From contig CALSCQ010001328.1 of assembly GCA_943704525.1 (NCBI GenBank), forward strand, positions 1-10,709: a stretch of 10,709 nucleotides of DNA, in the 5' to 3' direction. Of this stretch, positions 1 through 9,300 are shown in pieces (the first letter of the stretch is position 1; the number at the start of each line of letters is the position of its first letter). The stretch is from Pigoraptor vietnamica. Lineage: Eukaryota > Opisthokonta > Filasterea. The notes below the pieces were generated by a model. That model saw nothing but the letters and a program-made list of their open reading frames with translations, was not told the origin of the DNA and ran no database searches. The translations under genes and the position numbers were made by a program.

Positions 1-148
1 GGGGGGGAGGAATGGAGAGCTTGTGGCATTGGTGGATGGAAGGAGTGCGTGGCTGAATGCGATCGTATGTGTCGTGGTCGCTGTGTCGTGCGTGGTGACT
101 GGACGGGCGCTCACGCTGTGACTCGATCACCTCTGCCACCCAAATCAG
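1..148 (+). other. Probable ST7 intron 3' end at the window edge
   Basis: This TG-rich stretch ends in caaatcag directly before the first recognisable ST7 exon, with a possible branch point in tgtgactcgatcac (118-131). None of the N-terminal ST7 sequence could be read in any frame. It is best taken as the end of an intron whose donor lies outside the window. An alternative is a 5' untranslated region with translation starting at 152, which would make a truncated ST7. Confidence 0.5.
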
Positions 149-794
149 GCCATGTTCTGCTACGAGTCCGACTACGGCGGCGACCAGGCGCTCGAGGCCG
201 CTCACAACGGTTGGTGTGCTTGTCTTGTCGCGGGTCTCGCGTGCGACAATTTCCTCGTTTTGCTGTCTTGAGGGGAGTGTATGAAGCACTCCTTCTGATC
301 TTGGGCTCGTATTGTTTGCAGCGATGATGGTCGCGTGGAAGGAAGCGAACTCGGCGCAGCGAATAGAGATTGCGAACCAGGCGCTGCAGATATCGGAAAA
401 GTGGGCATTTCGCACAACCGCTGAATTGCCTCTGAGGCTGCATGATGTTGCGCCATGAGTGTGCGACTTCTGCGCACGGTCACTCGCACACACGCCACGC
501 ATGCACAATCTAATACTTCTGCGCACGCACGCTCTGCTCACATGCACACGTGGCGCATGCACTGCAGTCTCTAACTGACAATTTCCGTACGTTTTCGCAG
601 TTGCGCAAGCGCGCACATTCTTCTTGCCGAGGAGTCGGCGCAGACAATTGAGGCCGCCGAAGTGATGCTGCGACGAGCGGTGAAGGCTGCCGAGGTCTCG
701 CTCCGGAGAAGTCGCCCGCACTTCTTCCAGGATGCTGCCAACGAGTTTTGGATAAGTGGGTTTGTCGGATAAATGGCGGAGTCTGCACGATGTT

Positions 795-875
<81 letters not shown>

Positions 876-2348
876 GCGTATGCGTGTGCGTGTGTGCGTG
901 TGTGTCTGTGTGTCTGTGTGTCTGTGTCGGGCGCGCTTGTGTGTGTATGCCGGGCTCCTAGCTTTATCAATTCTGAGTGTGACTCTCACTTGAATCGTCA
1001 GGGCCTGAGACGCGCCCGTTTGTGTACGCGCGGCGACGACATGCCATGTGCCTACGCAAGCTTGGCCGCCAGAAGGAGGCCGCGAAGATTTTCCGCGAGC
1101 TACTCGTTGCATATCCCGCAGTCACGCGCAGCCACCTCAACGTGCAATCGAACCTCCTCGAGTGCTTGCTCGACATGGGCTGCTACGCCGACGGACAGAA
1201 GACGCTCGACAAGTATGAATGTAAGTGTGCGGCTTGCTGTTTCAATGTACCTTCGTGTGCCTGCTTTTTTGTATTTTGGTGCGCGTCTGTGTGCTGATGC
1301 AATCGACTCAACGTCCGTGTGTTCCGCAGCGTTGATGGAGAAGAGCGCGGTGCTGTTCTACACGACGGCGCTGCTGCGCGCGTACGAGGTGTGTGTGGTC
1401 GGCAACTTCGCCCCCGACGGCGCCACCGACAAGGGCCTCACGAACGAGGAAATCGCTGCTGTGGACGCCATGCACAAGGCCATCGAGTTTAACCCGCACG
1501 TCCCCAAGGTGGGTCTTCGCACGCATCCGAGACACGCACACGCGCACACGCACAAATGCGCGCAAAGCTGTTTACGCCCGTACATGTACCCAGTTGTTTA
1601 CGCGCTTTTACGTGGGGGTTTTGCGTGCAATTGACGGTTCATGGATATCACGCGTCCCGCCAATCAATGCCCCGCTGTTGTGGTTTGCAGTATCTCCTGG
1701 AGATGAAGAGCGTCGTGCTCCCACCTGAGCACGTGGTTCTCCGCGGCGACAGCGAGGCCGTCGCATACGCGTTCGACCACCTCGTCCACTGGCAGCGGTG
1801 CCGCGGAGCCCTCCAGTTGCTGCAACTCACGTGGGAAGGATGTGAGTATGGTTCGTGCATTCGTGTGATTCGTGTGTTCATGTGTCTCTTAGCAATCGCG
1901 CTCACAATTGCCTTGCGTTTTTCAGCGTTTCGGTTGGTCCCGCGGGCGCTGCACAAGGGGCTGCGGTTCGAGCCCTACCCCGACGCCATGGAGGTCACTG
2001 ACAGGAAGCTTCTCCCCGTCCACCATAAGGCATGTAGCGGCGCCCTTTTGTTTGTTGTGTGTGGCAATTACGTGTGCGTGTGGAGTGCGTGTCCGTATGC
2101 GTACACAAGTCGCGTCTCACACACGGGCTTACCATTCGCAGGTGTCTGTGTATCCGGAGCGCGAGGTCCCCATGGTGGTGATCGGCACCGCCTGCCTCGC
2201 CATGGCCGTGACACTTCTCGCCTTCTACGCGTACCGATACCCCGCACTGCAGCGCGCCCTCGCGAACTACTGGGGCGTCCTCAAGTCGCACCGGAGGCTG
2301 GCGGACGCGATGCCGTCGACGGCGCCCGGAGCCGCGCCCACACAATGA
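149..2348 (+). CDS. ST7: ST7 (suppressor of tumorigenicity 7) homologue, C-terminal 384 codons in 8 exons
   Basis: Exons are 149-209, 322-400, 601-755, 1002-1220, 1330-1508, 1691-1841, 1926-2029 and 2142-2348 (TGA at 2346-2348). The spliced sum is 1155 nt, exactly 385 codons, and every junction keeps phase. Blocks that match animal ST7 from memory: [16 protein letters not shown] (exon 3), [17 protein letters not shown] (exon 4), EFNPHVPK then [26 protein letters not shown] (exons 5-6), TWEG then FRLVP, EPYPDA (exon 7) and [10 protein letters not shown] (exon 8). A hydrophobic stretch after VSVYPE (about 2166-2235) is a likely membrane span, as in the family; about 35 residues follow it. ST7 proteins are TPR-like membrane proteins whose molecular role is poorly defined. 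Human ST7 is about 585 residues, so the N-terminal part should lie upstream. The ATG at 152 sits just inside exon 1 after an AG acceptor and is probably internal. Intron 7 appears to be GC-AG. Confidence 0.92.
799..870 (+). repeat. (TG)36 microsatellite in an ST7 intron
   Basis: An uninterrupted run of 36 TG dinucleotides lies in the intron 756-1001, followed by degenerate TG/CG repeats to about 945. It opens long meaningless frames on both strands (Cys-Val or Thr-His repeats) that should not be read as protein. In the pre-mRNA it is a UG repeat. Confidence 0.97.
2030..2141 (+). other. GC-AG intron in ST7
   Basis: The reading frame and the ST7 family alignment require exon 7 to end at the AAG codon 2027-2029 and exon 8 to begin with GTG at 2142, giving HHK-VSVYPE. 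The bases after AAG are gcatgt, so the donor is GC, while the acceptor is a normal ttcgcag. No GT donor nearby gives the same protein; the closest in-phase GT (about 2054) would insert eight residues where the family has none. Confidence 0.7.
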
Positions 2349-2611
2349 CAGGGCGCAAACGTGCGTGCATTGGGCTCGCGGGGAAGTGCGGCGCTGGAGC
2401 ATGCTGCGCGTGTGTCGGTGCGATTGCGTGCGTGTTGTCGTGCGTATCGTCCATGCGTGCGCGTATTAGGTGCGGCGCAAGCAGTAATTTTAAGCAAAGG
2501 GCGTACAAAGCATCCGCACTCGATATTTGTATGTTGATATGATAGGCCAGCGCCAACGGCGGCGGGCCATGAGCGCACGCGACACTGCGCCCCCTTCGCG
2601 ACGGCACGGTC
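2349..2611. other. Intergenic 3' region between convergent ST7 and sorting nexin genes
   Basis: These 263 bases hold the 3' ends of two tail-to-tail genes. I see no further coding exon. An AT-richer patch (about 2484-2545, including atatttgtatgttgatatgatag) is the best candidate for shared 3'-end processing signals. There is no AATAAA hexamer on either strand. Confidence 0.55.
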
Positions 2612-5600
2612 TTAGCGAATGCCGCGAATCGCCGGGTTGACTTCTTGCTTCACCTTCGCCATCGCAGACTCCCACCGGCCCAAAATCTGGACGAACACCA
2701 CAGTAAGCACCGGGAGAACAATGTAAACAACAGTATACACAGACGAGGAAATGACAAGCCCCGTGTACGCGCGCACAGCAACGTGCATGCAACGCGCACG
2801 TGAGCGCACCTTCTGCTGCTGCTGTATCTTGCCGCCGACATAGGCCATGAAAGTGTCCCTAAAGTCCTTCTCCTTTTGGATGTCAAAGTGGTTGATCTCA
2901 AACGTCGCAATCTGCCAAAACGACCGCAGCTCCTCTTCCGACCGGCGCTCCTTCGCCTCGGCCTGCGAAAAACGGCGTCGGTTGGTTCGCATGCATGACA
3001 TTGACGACAATGGGAAAGGAGGAACAGACGGTCGCATGCCCCGTGTATGTGCGCGCGCCACATTCTTCTCAACACAGCCCTTCGCTAGAAAACCACACAC
3101 ACACGAGCACATGCACGCACCCGCTCGATGGCCTTGTCGCTCTTCTTGTCCTCGGCCTTGAGATTGCGCACCTGCTCACGCCAGTACGCGAGGTCGTCCT
3201 CGGACTGCTCCAACCTGTCGATAAGCGTCTGCGCGGGAAGCGGTAATAATACACGTGAGACAGTGGGCGAGAGGGTAGTGTGACATGATAGAATTGAGTG
3301 AGAGGGTGAGTGGAACGGCCATATTAAGCGAAAGCATCGACGAACATGACACAGAATAATAGAATCCATTTGTAATGCGAGCTTTGGGCCATTCGCACAG
3401 AGCGAGCGAGCTACAGCACGCACTTCGCACCTTCGCCGCGCGCAAGTACACGATAATGTCCTTGATGTCCTGCTTGAACGTCTTCTCCTCAATCTTTTCC
3501 TGCGCAGCAAATGCAAAGGGAAACAGGTCAGTCAGCGAACATGCGAAGAATGCACGCTCGCGCGCGAAGGCCTAGATACCGTCACGAACGGGTCGGCCAA
3601 AGGACATAGAGCGAGCAACGCGGCAGCATCCGCGAACGCACCTCCTCGTGTGAGAAGCTGCCGAACGTCTTGTGGAGCGTGTCGGTGGCCACTTGGAGAT
3701 AGCCGCCGAGGGGCTCGTTGTCGCATATGAGCTTGAGGGTCTCACGCGTGTTCGCGGGATCAAAGTCTGCCGATTCGAACGAAGAGTAAGAGGATGCAAA
3801 GAGGCAGCGTGCGCCGTTGCCAAGCCATCTCAACGCTCGTGCACACCTAGCGCGGACACTCCGCCACGCACGCAAAAGACGACGAAAGACATGCACGCGC
3901 ACAGCCACAACGAGAGAAAATTGCGAGCGCGGCATCGCACCGATGATTGCCTTGACGTTGCGGTCAATCTTCTTCACAAGGTCCTTCAGTTGCTTCTCGA
4001 GATCCGTCAAGTAAGTGCGCGCACGCGCCAGCCTGAGCCCAACAGTAAACGACGAATTAGAGACATGACCAGCGACATCAGCCCATCGCGCAAACAATAG
4101 CATGTGCAGCCCACATCAACACATCCACACGCACACACGCACACACACACACACACGTCAACATACACAAGCGCGCACGCGACAGCGGGCCGCCAACACA
4201 CAGCCCTCCAGTCCACAGACAACGGACCTGGGGTCGCGCTCCGGCTTGGCAGACGGCGAGCGCATCTTGCGGCGCTTCGGCGGTTTCTCCTTCTTGGCCT
4301 TCTTGAGCTCGCGGTCGGTCGCCTCGAGGAAGACGGTCCAGTACGGGTGCTTGCGCAGCGCGGGGTGCGTGCACATGCGCTTGACAAAGTTTTGCAGCGA
4401 AATGTTGCGCTTCTGAATAAAGTAGTCGGTCGTCCCCTGCACCACCGACTGCTTGCTCGGCAGCGGCGGAATGATGCGAGCGGGGTTCCCGAGGCTAAGG
4501 ATCTCCTGGAGCCACAGAAAGTCCTCGTACGTCCGCCGCACTTGAAAGTTCGGCGCGCGAAAGCCCGCCATGTTCGTCACGGTGTTCACCTGGAACGTCA
4601 CCGACTTTGTGATGACGCCCACCGTCTGCGGGTTATTCACCGTCACCGTGATAAACTCGGTCTCGGCCACCGCGCTCGACGTCGAGCACACGCGCGAGTG
4701 CGTCTCAATGTCGCTGAAGTTGATCTGCTGCTTGCATATCGTGCACTTCAGAGTCAGAGGGGCGTCGTCCACGTGGTCGCGGTCGCGGTCGCGATCCCTA
4801 TCCCTATCTCGTTCCCGTTCACGCTCACGCTCACGCTCCCTCTCACGCTCGCGGTCGCGGTCGCGGTCACGGTCACGGTCACGGTCCCGGTCACGGCCAT
4901 CACGGCTATCGCGGTCACGGTCTCGCTGGCTCGCACGCGACACATCCGAAGAGCGGGACGAAACGGAATCGCCGCGCGCCCGTCCGGACGTGGTGCTGCG
5001 GTTGTCGCGCATGTCGGACGCCCGCCCATAATCGTTCTCTTCGTCGCTGTCGTCCGATTCAACGCTCGCGCGACGGTCTTTCCGGTCACCACGCGCTGCG
5101 CACACAACAGAGGTATATGATTACACTCACACCGAGGTGACGAAGACGGACATATGCCAATGGACGACACCGTCAAAGGCGCCCATATCTCGTACGAAGG
5201 ATGCCCACACACAGAGACGTGTGGACAACGTGCACGGATATGCACATGCGCACACGCACACAGCGCACACCGTCCACCGTTCCCACACAACACCCGCACA
5301 CAACGCACAGACCCGCACGCATGCGAAACGCACGGCAATACCCACTGCTGCTCGCCGACGACATGACAGAGTCCCTCCGCTCAAACGCGGGCGGCTTCGA
5401 CTCGGCCGGGCCGTCCTCCACCTCCTCCATATAATTCGCGGGCACAAAACCCTGTTCGCCGCGCGAGTTCTCGACCATCCACCACTCCGTGTTGCCGTAC
5501 TCGTCCTCCTTCTTGAGTAGCTTGCAGACCTCCCCCTCGGCCACCGACACCTCAATCTCATGGCCGGAAGTGTACTCGTACAAAGCACGGCACCGCTGCG

Positions 5601-5689
5601 CGTATATTAACAACAGAGTCAGGAGTCCATCCGCCAACTGCATGCGGCACTGGGCATACGACACAGCCTCGCTCACAACCCACCGGCAT
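2612..5689 (-). CDS. Sorting nexin with SH3, zinc-finger-like, PX and BAR regions (581 aa, 9 exons)
   Basis: Exons, in transcript order: 5689-5684, 5595-5346, 5095-4228, 4032-3941, 3766-3642, 3499-3431, 3228-3121, 2962-2810 and 2686-2612. They sum to 1746 nt with consistent phases; TAA is 2614-2612. Domains: SH3 about 3-61 (ALYEY, WW 40-41, GFVPANY ending at 57); acidic/Ser linker 87-142; Arg-Asp/Arg-Glu repeats 143-192; C-x2-C-x11-H-x3-C at 203-222; PX about 230-347 with RRTYEDF (272-278) and IIPPLPSK (293-300); basic linker 350-364; BAR helices about 376-565, ending FEINHFDIQKEKDF and KIQQQQKILGRWE, which resemble the SNX1/SNX2/Vps5 type. PX-BAR proteins bind phosphoinositides and curved membranes in endosomal sorting; an N-terminal SH3 recalls SNX9/18/33. 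The first exon gives only Met-Pro, but phase fits and SH3 starts at once. The exact SNX subfamily is uncertain. Confidence 0.9.
4121..4156 (-). repeat. CA/TG microsatellite in a sorting nexin intron
   Basis: A mostly perfect CA run on the + strand lies in the intron 4033-4227, so the transcript of the minus-strand gene carries a UG-rich tract. The neighbouring intron 5096-5345 is likewise CA-rich on the + strand. Confidence 0.9.
4311..4664 (-). other. PX domain coding segment of the sorting nexin
   Basis: Residues about 230-347 show the PX pattern: beta strands (TEFITVTVNNP), the R-x-Y-x-D-F element RRTYEDF at 272-278 whose arginine and tyrosine contact phosphatidylinositol 3-phosphate, the proline-rich loop IIPPLPSK at 293-300, and the helix QKRNISLQNFVKRM followed by HPAL. 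The key basic residues are present, so lipid binding is likely. Exon 3 carries the whole domain together with the RD/RE tract and zinc motif. Confidence 0.9.
4686..4745 (-). other. C2HC zinc-finger-like motif preceding the PX domain
   Basis: Residues 203-222 read CTICKQQINFSDIETHSRVC, so C203, C206, H218 and C222 could bind one zinc ion (C-x2-C-x11-H-x3-C). A similar C-x2-C ... E-x-HSR-x-C motif occurs in plant IRE-type AGC kinases, from memory. No function is assigned; it may help membrane or protein binding next to the PX domain. Confidence 0.7.
4776..4925 (-). repeat. Coding hexamer repeat giving an Arg-Asp/Arg-Glu dipeptide tract
   Basis: On the coding strand this is a degenerate 6-bp tandem array (CGNGAY/CGNGAR units) within exon 3. 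It encodes about 25 alternating Arg-Asp and Arg-Glu pairs, residues 143-192, with an SRDG interruption near the start. RD/RE tracts are typical of RS-like splicing and RNA-binding proteins and are unusual in a sorting nexin. The array opens a long Arg-Ser and a long hydrophobic frame on the opposite strand, which are shadows. Confidence 0.93.
5419..5595 (-). other. SH3 domain coding segment of the sorting nexin
   Basis: Residues about 3-61 carry SH3 hallmarks in order: ALYEY, the acidic run GHEIEVSVAEGE, a WW pair, and GEQGFVPANYMEEV, whose P54, N56 and Y57 belong to the usual peptide-binding surface. SH3 domains bind proline-rich partners; in SNX9-type proteins these include endocytic and actin regulators. 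Placement at the extreme N terminus matches SNX9-family order. The partner here is unknown. Confidence 0.9.
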
Positions 5690-6375
5690 GATTGGTCGCA
5701 CGCGGCTTTAGGCGCCGCCGGTTTACGGAGAACAACGCGCGGGGACAAAGTCCCGGAATGAAGACGACAGAGACAAGGTACACGGGGGCACTTCGTGGTC
5801 CCGCCAAAGTACTGCCACGCCTCCCCGGCGCGTCTCACCACCAGATGTGAATTTGAAACGATGTGGGCAAGGCCCAAGTCCACGGCACCAAGGCGACAAA
5901 TAACTGCCAAAGGCTAAGAAGCACGCGGTGAGATGTATGCCTGCACACACAGCCCAATGTCTTTGCCATGTCGAGGGAATGGAGGTGTGCATGCGCGTGA
6001 GAGAGCGCACGCACGCCGTACAAGCTCACGCCCGCAAACCGTGCAGCTGATTCGCGTGTTGTCTGTCCACACACACGCATCCGGGGTGGGGAAGGAAATT
6101 TCCTCCTTTGTCCTTTTATTTCAAATCGATCCAAATTTGGTTACATTATTTCATTATTGGTTTATTAGGGCATATATTTTCCATAAGGCTATGAATGGAA
6201 AACTTATGCCAGCCCCATAGCAACGATGTTGTCCGGCTCGACGATGGCCTGCGACTGTTTCTCGATCGTCATGAGGGGCACTATCGTTCTGTGTGCCGCT
6301 TCCCTCTGTCTAATTCATAAGCAGCGCGGCGTGAGGCACTCTCGTTCGACCCCGCCCGACGGGAAGTGCGCCATC
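5690..6375. promoter_or_regulatory. Divergent upstream region between the sorting nexin and FAM47-like genes
   Basis: These 686 bases separate two head-to-head start codons. An inverted CCAAT (attggt, 5691-5696) sits directly against the sorting nexin ATG, so it may lie in the 5' leader. The left 400 bases are GC-rich with no convincing exon. Bases 6090-6215 form an AT-rich island with palindromes AGGAAATTTCCT and CCAAATTTGG, an inverted CCAAT (6156-6160) and a TATA-like catatatttt (6171-6180), about 200 bases before the FAM47-like ATG. The island fits a promoter, but no start site can be fixed from sequence. Confidence 0.55.
6093..6140. promoter_or_regulatory. Two AAATTT-centred palindromes, one a perfect CArG-type site
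   Basis: AGGAAATTTCCT (6093-6104) is a perfect 12-bp palindrome. CCAAATTTGG (6131-6140) is a perfect 10-bp palindrome and fits the CC(A/T)6GG CArG consensus bound by SRF-type MADS-box factors. Their centres are 37 bases apart. Binding by any factor is inference. Confidence 0.5.
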
Positions 6376-9300
6376 ATGTCGTCGTCGCTCAAGCCGCCCG
6401 CCAAGCGGCTGCGGCCATGGTCCATGAACCAGCCGACCAACCGCCGCCTCGGCAACAGGCAGCAGCTCTCCGGAAGGTACTGTGCGTGCGCCGTGATGCA
6501 CAAGGCGTGCGCTCCTGTGTTGCGAGTGTGGTCGTGTGCATTCGCTGCGAGTTGTGGGCGAGCGGATTGCGTGCTTGTATGTGGTCGTGTGCTGAGTCGT
6601 GTGGTCGTGTCATTCGCTGTGAGTTGTGGGCGAGTGGATTCCGTGCTTGTGTATGTCGTAATGTGACACGTTGGTTTCTTTGTCTGCCCAAACAGCATGA
6701 TCGCGCGCGAGTGGATTCTCGTGAACGAAGAGGCCGACGACTTTCGCTACGGCATCAAAAAATACGACACGTTTACGCGCACGGTGAAGCTCCGCGCGAA
6801 CGATACGCTCGGCGAGAAGTCGGGCAGTGCAAAGACGTCCCCTCGCACTGCGGCAGCGGACGTGGCCGAGGGGCTCGAGTCGCTTGGGTTGGATGCCTCG
6901 GGACGTGGAGATAGCGTGTCGCCCATTATTGGTCCTAGACGGGATGACTTTGATGCGCCGGAGGGTGAGAAGACGTCGCCGACGGGGCGGACGGGGACTA
7001 TCTCTCCCTCGCGGCATGGTGGTGCTGCGTCGACGGGAGGCATGCATGGGCCCAGGAAGGCGAGCAAGCCGCAGAAGGGGAACGAGACGGTCATGTCGCG
7101 CGTGACTGTCAGCAAGCAGCTGCAGATGAAGCGAGTGGCCGAGATGGAGAAGGAGATTGCGCCCAAGCCGGTGGGTTTTTGGGGTTCTTCCGCGTCCAGT
7201 AGCCTCTTGTTTCTGTGTGTATGCATGCTGGGCGTGTGTGGGTCGCATTGGACGCGTAGCCTCCTATTGTTTCCGTTTGCATTGCGAGGACAGCCGACCC
7301 GCTCACTTTGGTTGCGTATGCAGACGGCTCGCATTCGCGATCTCAGCAAGCCCATCTTGCGCGAGGTTGTGCGAACACTGGGTGTTCAGGACGATTCGAT
7401 CGACCTCGGTAGTCCCGAGCGAAGGAAATCGACCGACGTTCCGAAGAAGAAGACGAGCACGCTTGCGTCGCTGTACTCAAAGTGGGGTGTGAACGACGTG
7501 CCGATGGGGGCGTCTGGACTCGGCAGCTCGCGGACAACCACGCCCGTGTCCGAGGTCGAGTCGTTTGTCAGCGACGGGTGGATACCGCCGACGGAGAAGA
7601 GGTGCGTGTGCGTTAGTGGATTGTGTGAGTGTGCGCGCGCGCGACTGTTTGCATTTGTTGGGTGCGGTGCTTTTGTGTCTGCACGTGATGTAAACGACTG
7701 CTTGGTTGACATAGCTGTCGCTTCTGTTCAAACAGGCGCATGTCGGACGCGAACAAGAAGCCGGTGAGCCGCTGTTGTAGTCTTGGCATCAACGGACTGT
7801 GCGTGTGTGTGCGTCGTTACAAACTGTCGCATATCGCGCACAGTCGTGTGAGTGGAACGTGCATAATGCGTGCGTGAACTGTGCGAGCGATCGTTCTATA
7901 TCTGTCACTCACATGTCGTACTCACGCGTACGTCCTCTTTGCTTCGCAACCGAAGAAATCGCGATACGGTCCCATCCTAAAGTGAGTCCCTGTTCCGCGC
8001 GGCTCCTGTTTGGAACGTTTTAAACCCTCGAAACATTCTGAAACTCTCTGCAACTCGGCCTTCAGTGCGCTGACTCGCTTGCTCTTTCTCTCACGCAGGA
8101 AGCGAGACGCGGAGTTTGCGCGAGTGGTGGGTATTTGCCCGTGTTCTCGCTCACTTGTTACTGGTATGTTTCATTGCATTGGCCGGTGGCTGACGCGCTC
8201 GCTATCTCCAAAATCGCAGGCGTCCTATCCAGGTGCGAACTCTTCTCGGTCGTCCTCGAGCATGTTCCTTTTTGTTTGTTTTCTTTTGTGTGTGTGTTTA
8301 TGTGTGTGTATGTGTGTGCGTGTGTGTGTGTATGTGTGTGTGTGTGTGTGTGTGTGGGTGTGGGTGGGTGTGGGTGTCGCTTGTTCCCCTCAATTTGCCG
8401 TGTACTTCAACTCATCCTCCTTGCCTCAGGCGCTGCTGGGCCCAACACTCCGGCGGACTTCGATGGCGAGGGCGCGGCAGGCGATGCGTCCGTGTCACGC
8501 CCCGATTCGCCGTCCGAGAAGGAGATCAAGAAGAGTGCGTACGACGCATCCTTTCGTGTGCGAGCCCGTGTGTGTGTGTGCGTGCGTTTGCCGTTGCGAC
8601 GCATGAACTCATCGTGAGTTTTCGACCACTCTGCAGTCGCAAAGGATTTCGTCGCGTGGCTCGGTAGCCTCGGTGGACAGGACGGCATCGACGGTGCGTG
8701 TCATACCCAGCGTGTGTGGCCCTTGTGTAATCCATCTTCTGTTGTCGTGTATGTATGTGCGTGTATGTGCGTGTGTGTGTGTTTGTGTGTCTTATCGCCC
8801 TCTACCCCTCAGAGGCCATGATCGCGTCGTTCTTTTCCCGAAACACCGAGTACCAACCAGCGCCAATGGTGCCCATTCACCTCGTCGATCCCGCCACCGT
8901 CCCCGTCGAACTCCGGCGTGCCTCGCCTGACGCAGCTTCGGCGCTCTCGGCTCTTGGGTTCGGGCGATCTATGGTTGACGAAATGACCGAGAGGCCCCGT
9001 TTTGACGGTGAGCGTTTGTATCCGCGCTGTTCACTGTCTGCGCGTGGTATGTAGCGCAGCCTTGCTTACGCTCATATCGGCTTGTCGCGCGTCGTAGTGA
9101 CGGGGTCCCAGCGCAAGCCCGTACAGCGACCCAACTTTGGCGCTTGGTATTTGCCGGTGGACCTGTGGAAACGGCATGCGCCGGGTGCGCCGCTTGAAGA
9201 CCCGAAGTCGTCTAAGGTGGGGGAAGGGACTGTCGTCGCTGATTTGCGCATGTACGCGTTGCGTAGGGACACAGCTTGTGCCGTCGTCAACGCACGCAAG

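Noticed and set aside
748-1634. Long Cys-Val and Thr-His repeat reading frames on both strands
   Set aside because: They are produced by the TG microsatellite of an intron; the true ST7 exons on either side use a different frame.
4104-5120. A 338-codon plus-strand frame opposite the sorting nexin
   Set aside because: It mirrors the long exon 3; its repeat region is the complement of the RD/RE hexamers, while the minus strand encodes a clear PX domain.
5596-5910. Upstream in-frame extension of the SH3 exon on the minus strand
   Set aside because: The open frame continues by chance through a gcgcag acceptor; the SH3 fold starts right after that acceptor and the upstream residues look random.
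6180-6210. CATAAG / CTTATG inverted repeat as a hairpin
   Set aside because: A six-base stem with a 15-base loop in AT-rich DNA is expected by chance.
6226-6375. Earlier in-frame ATG for the FAM47-like gene
   Set aside because: It would add 50 Cys-rich residues with no family similarity; the ATG at 6376 begins a plausible basic N terminus. Not excluded.
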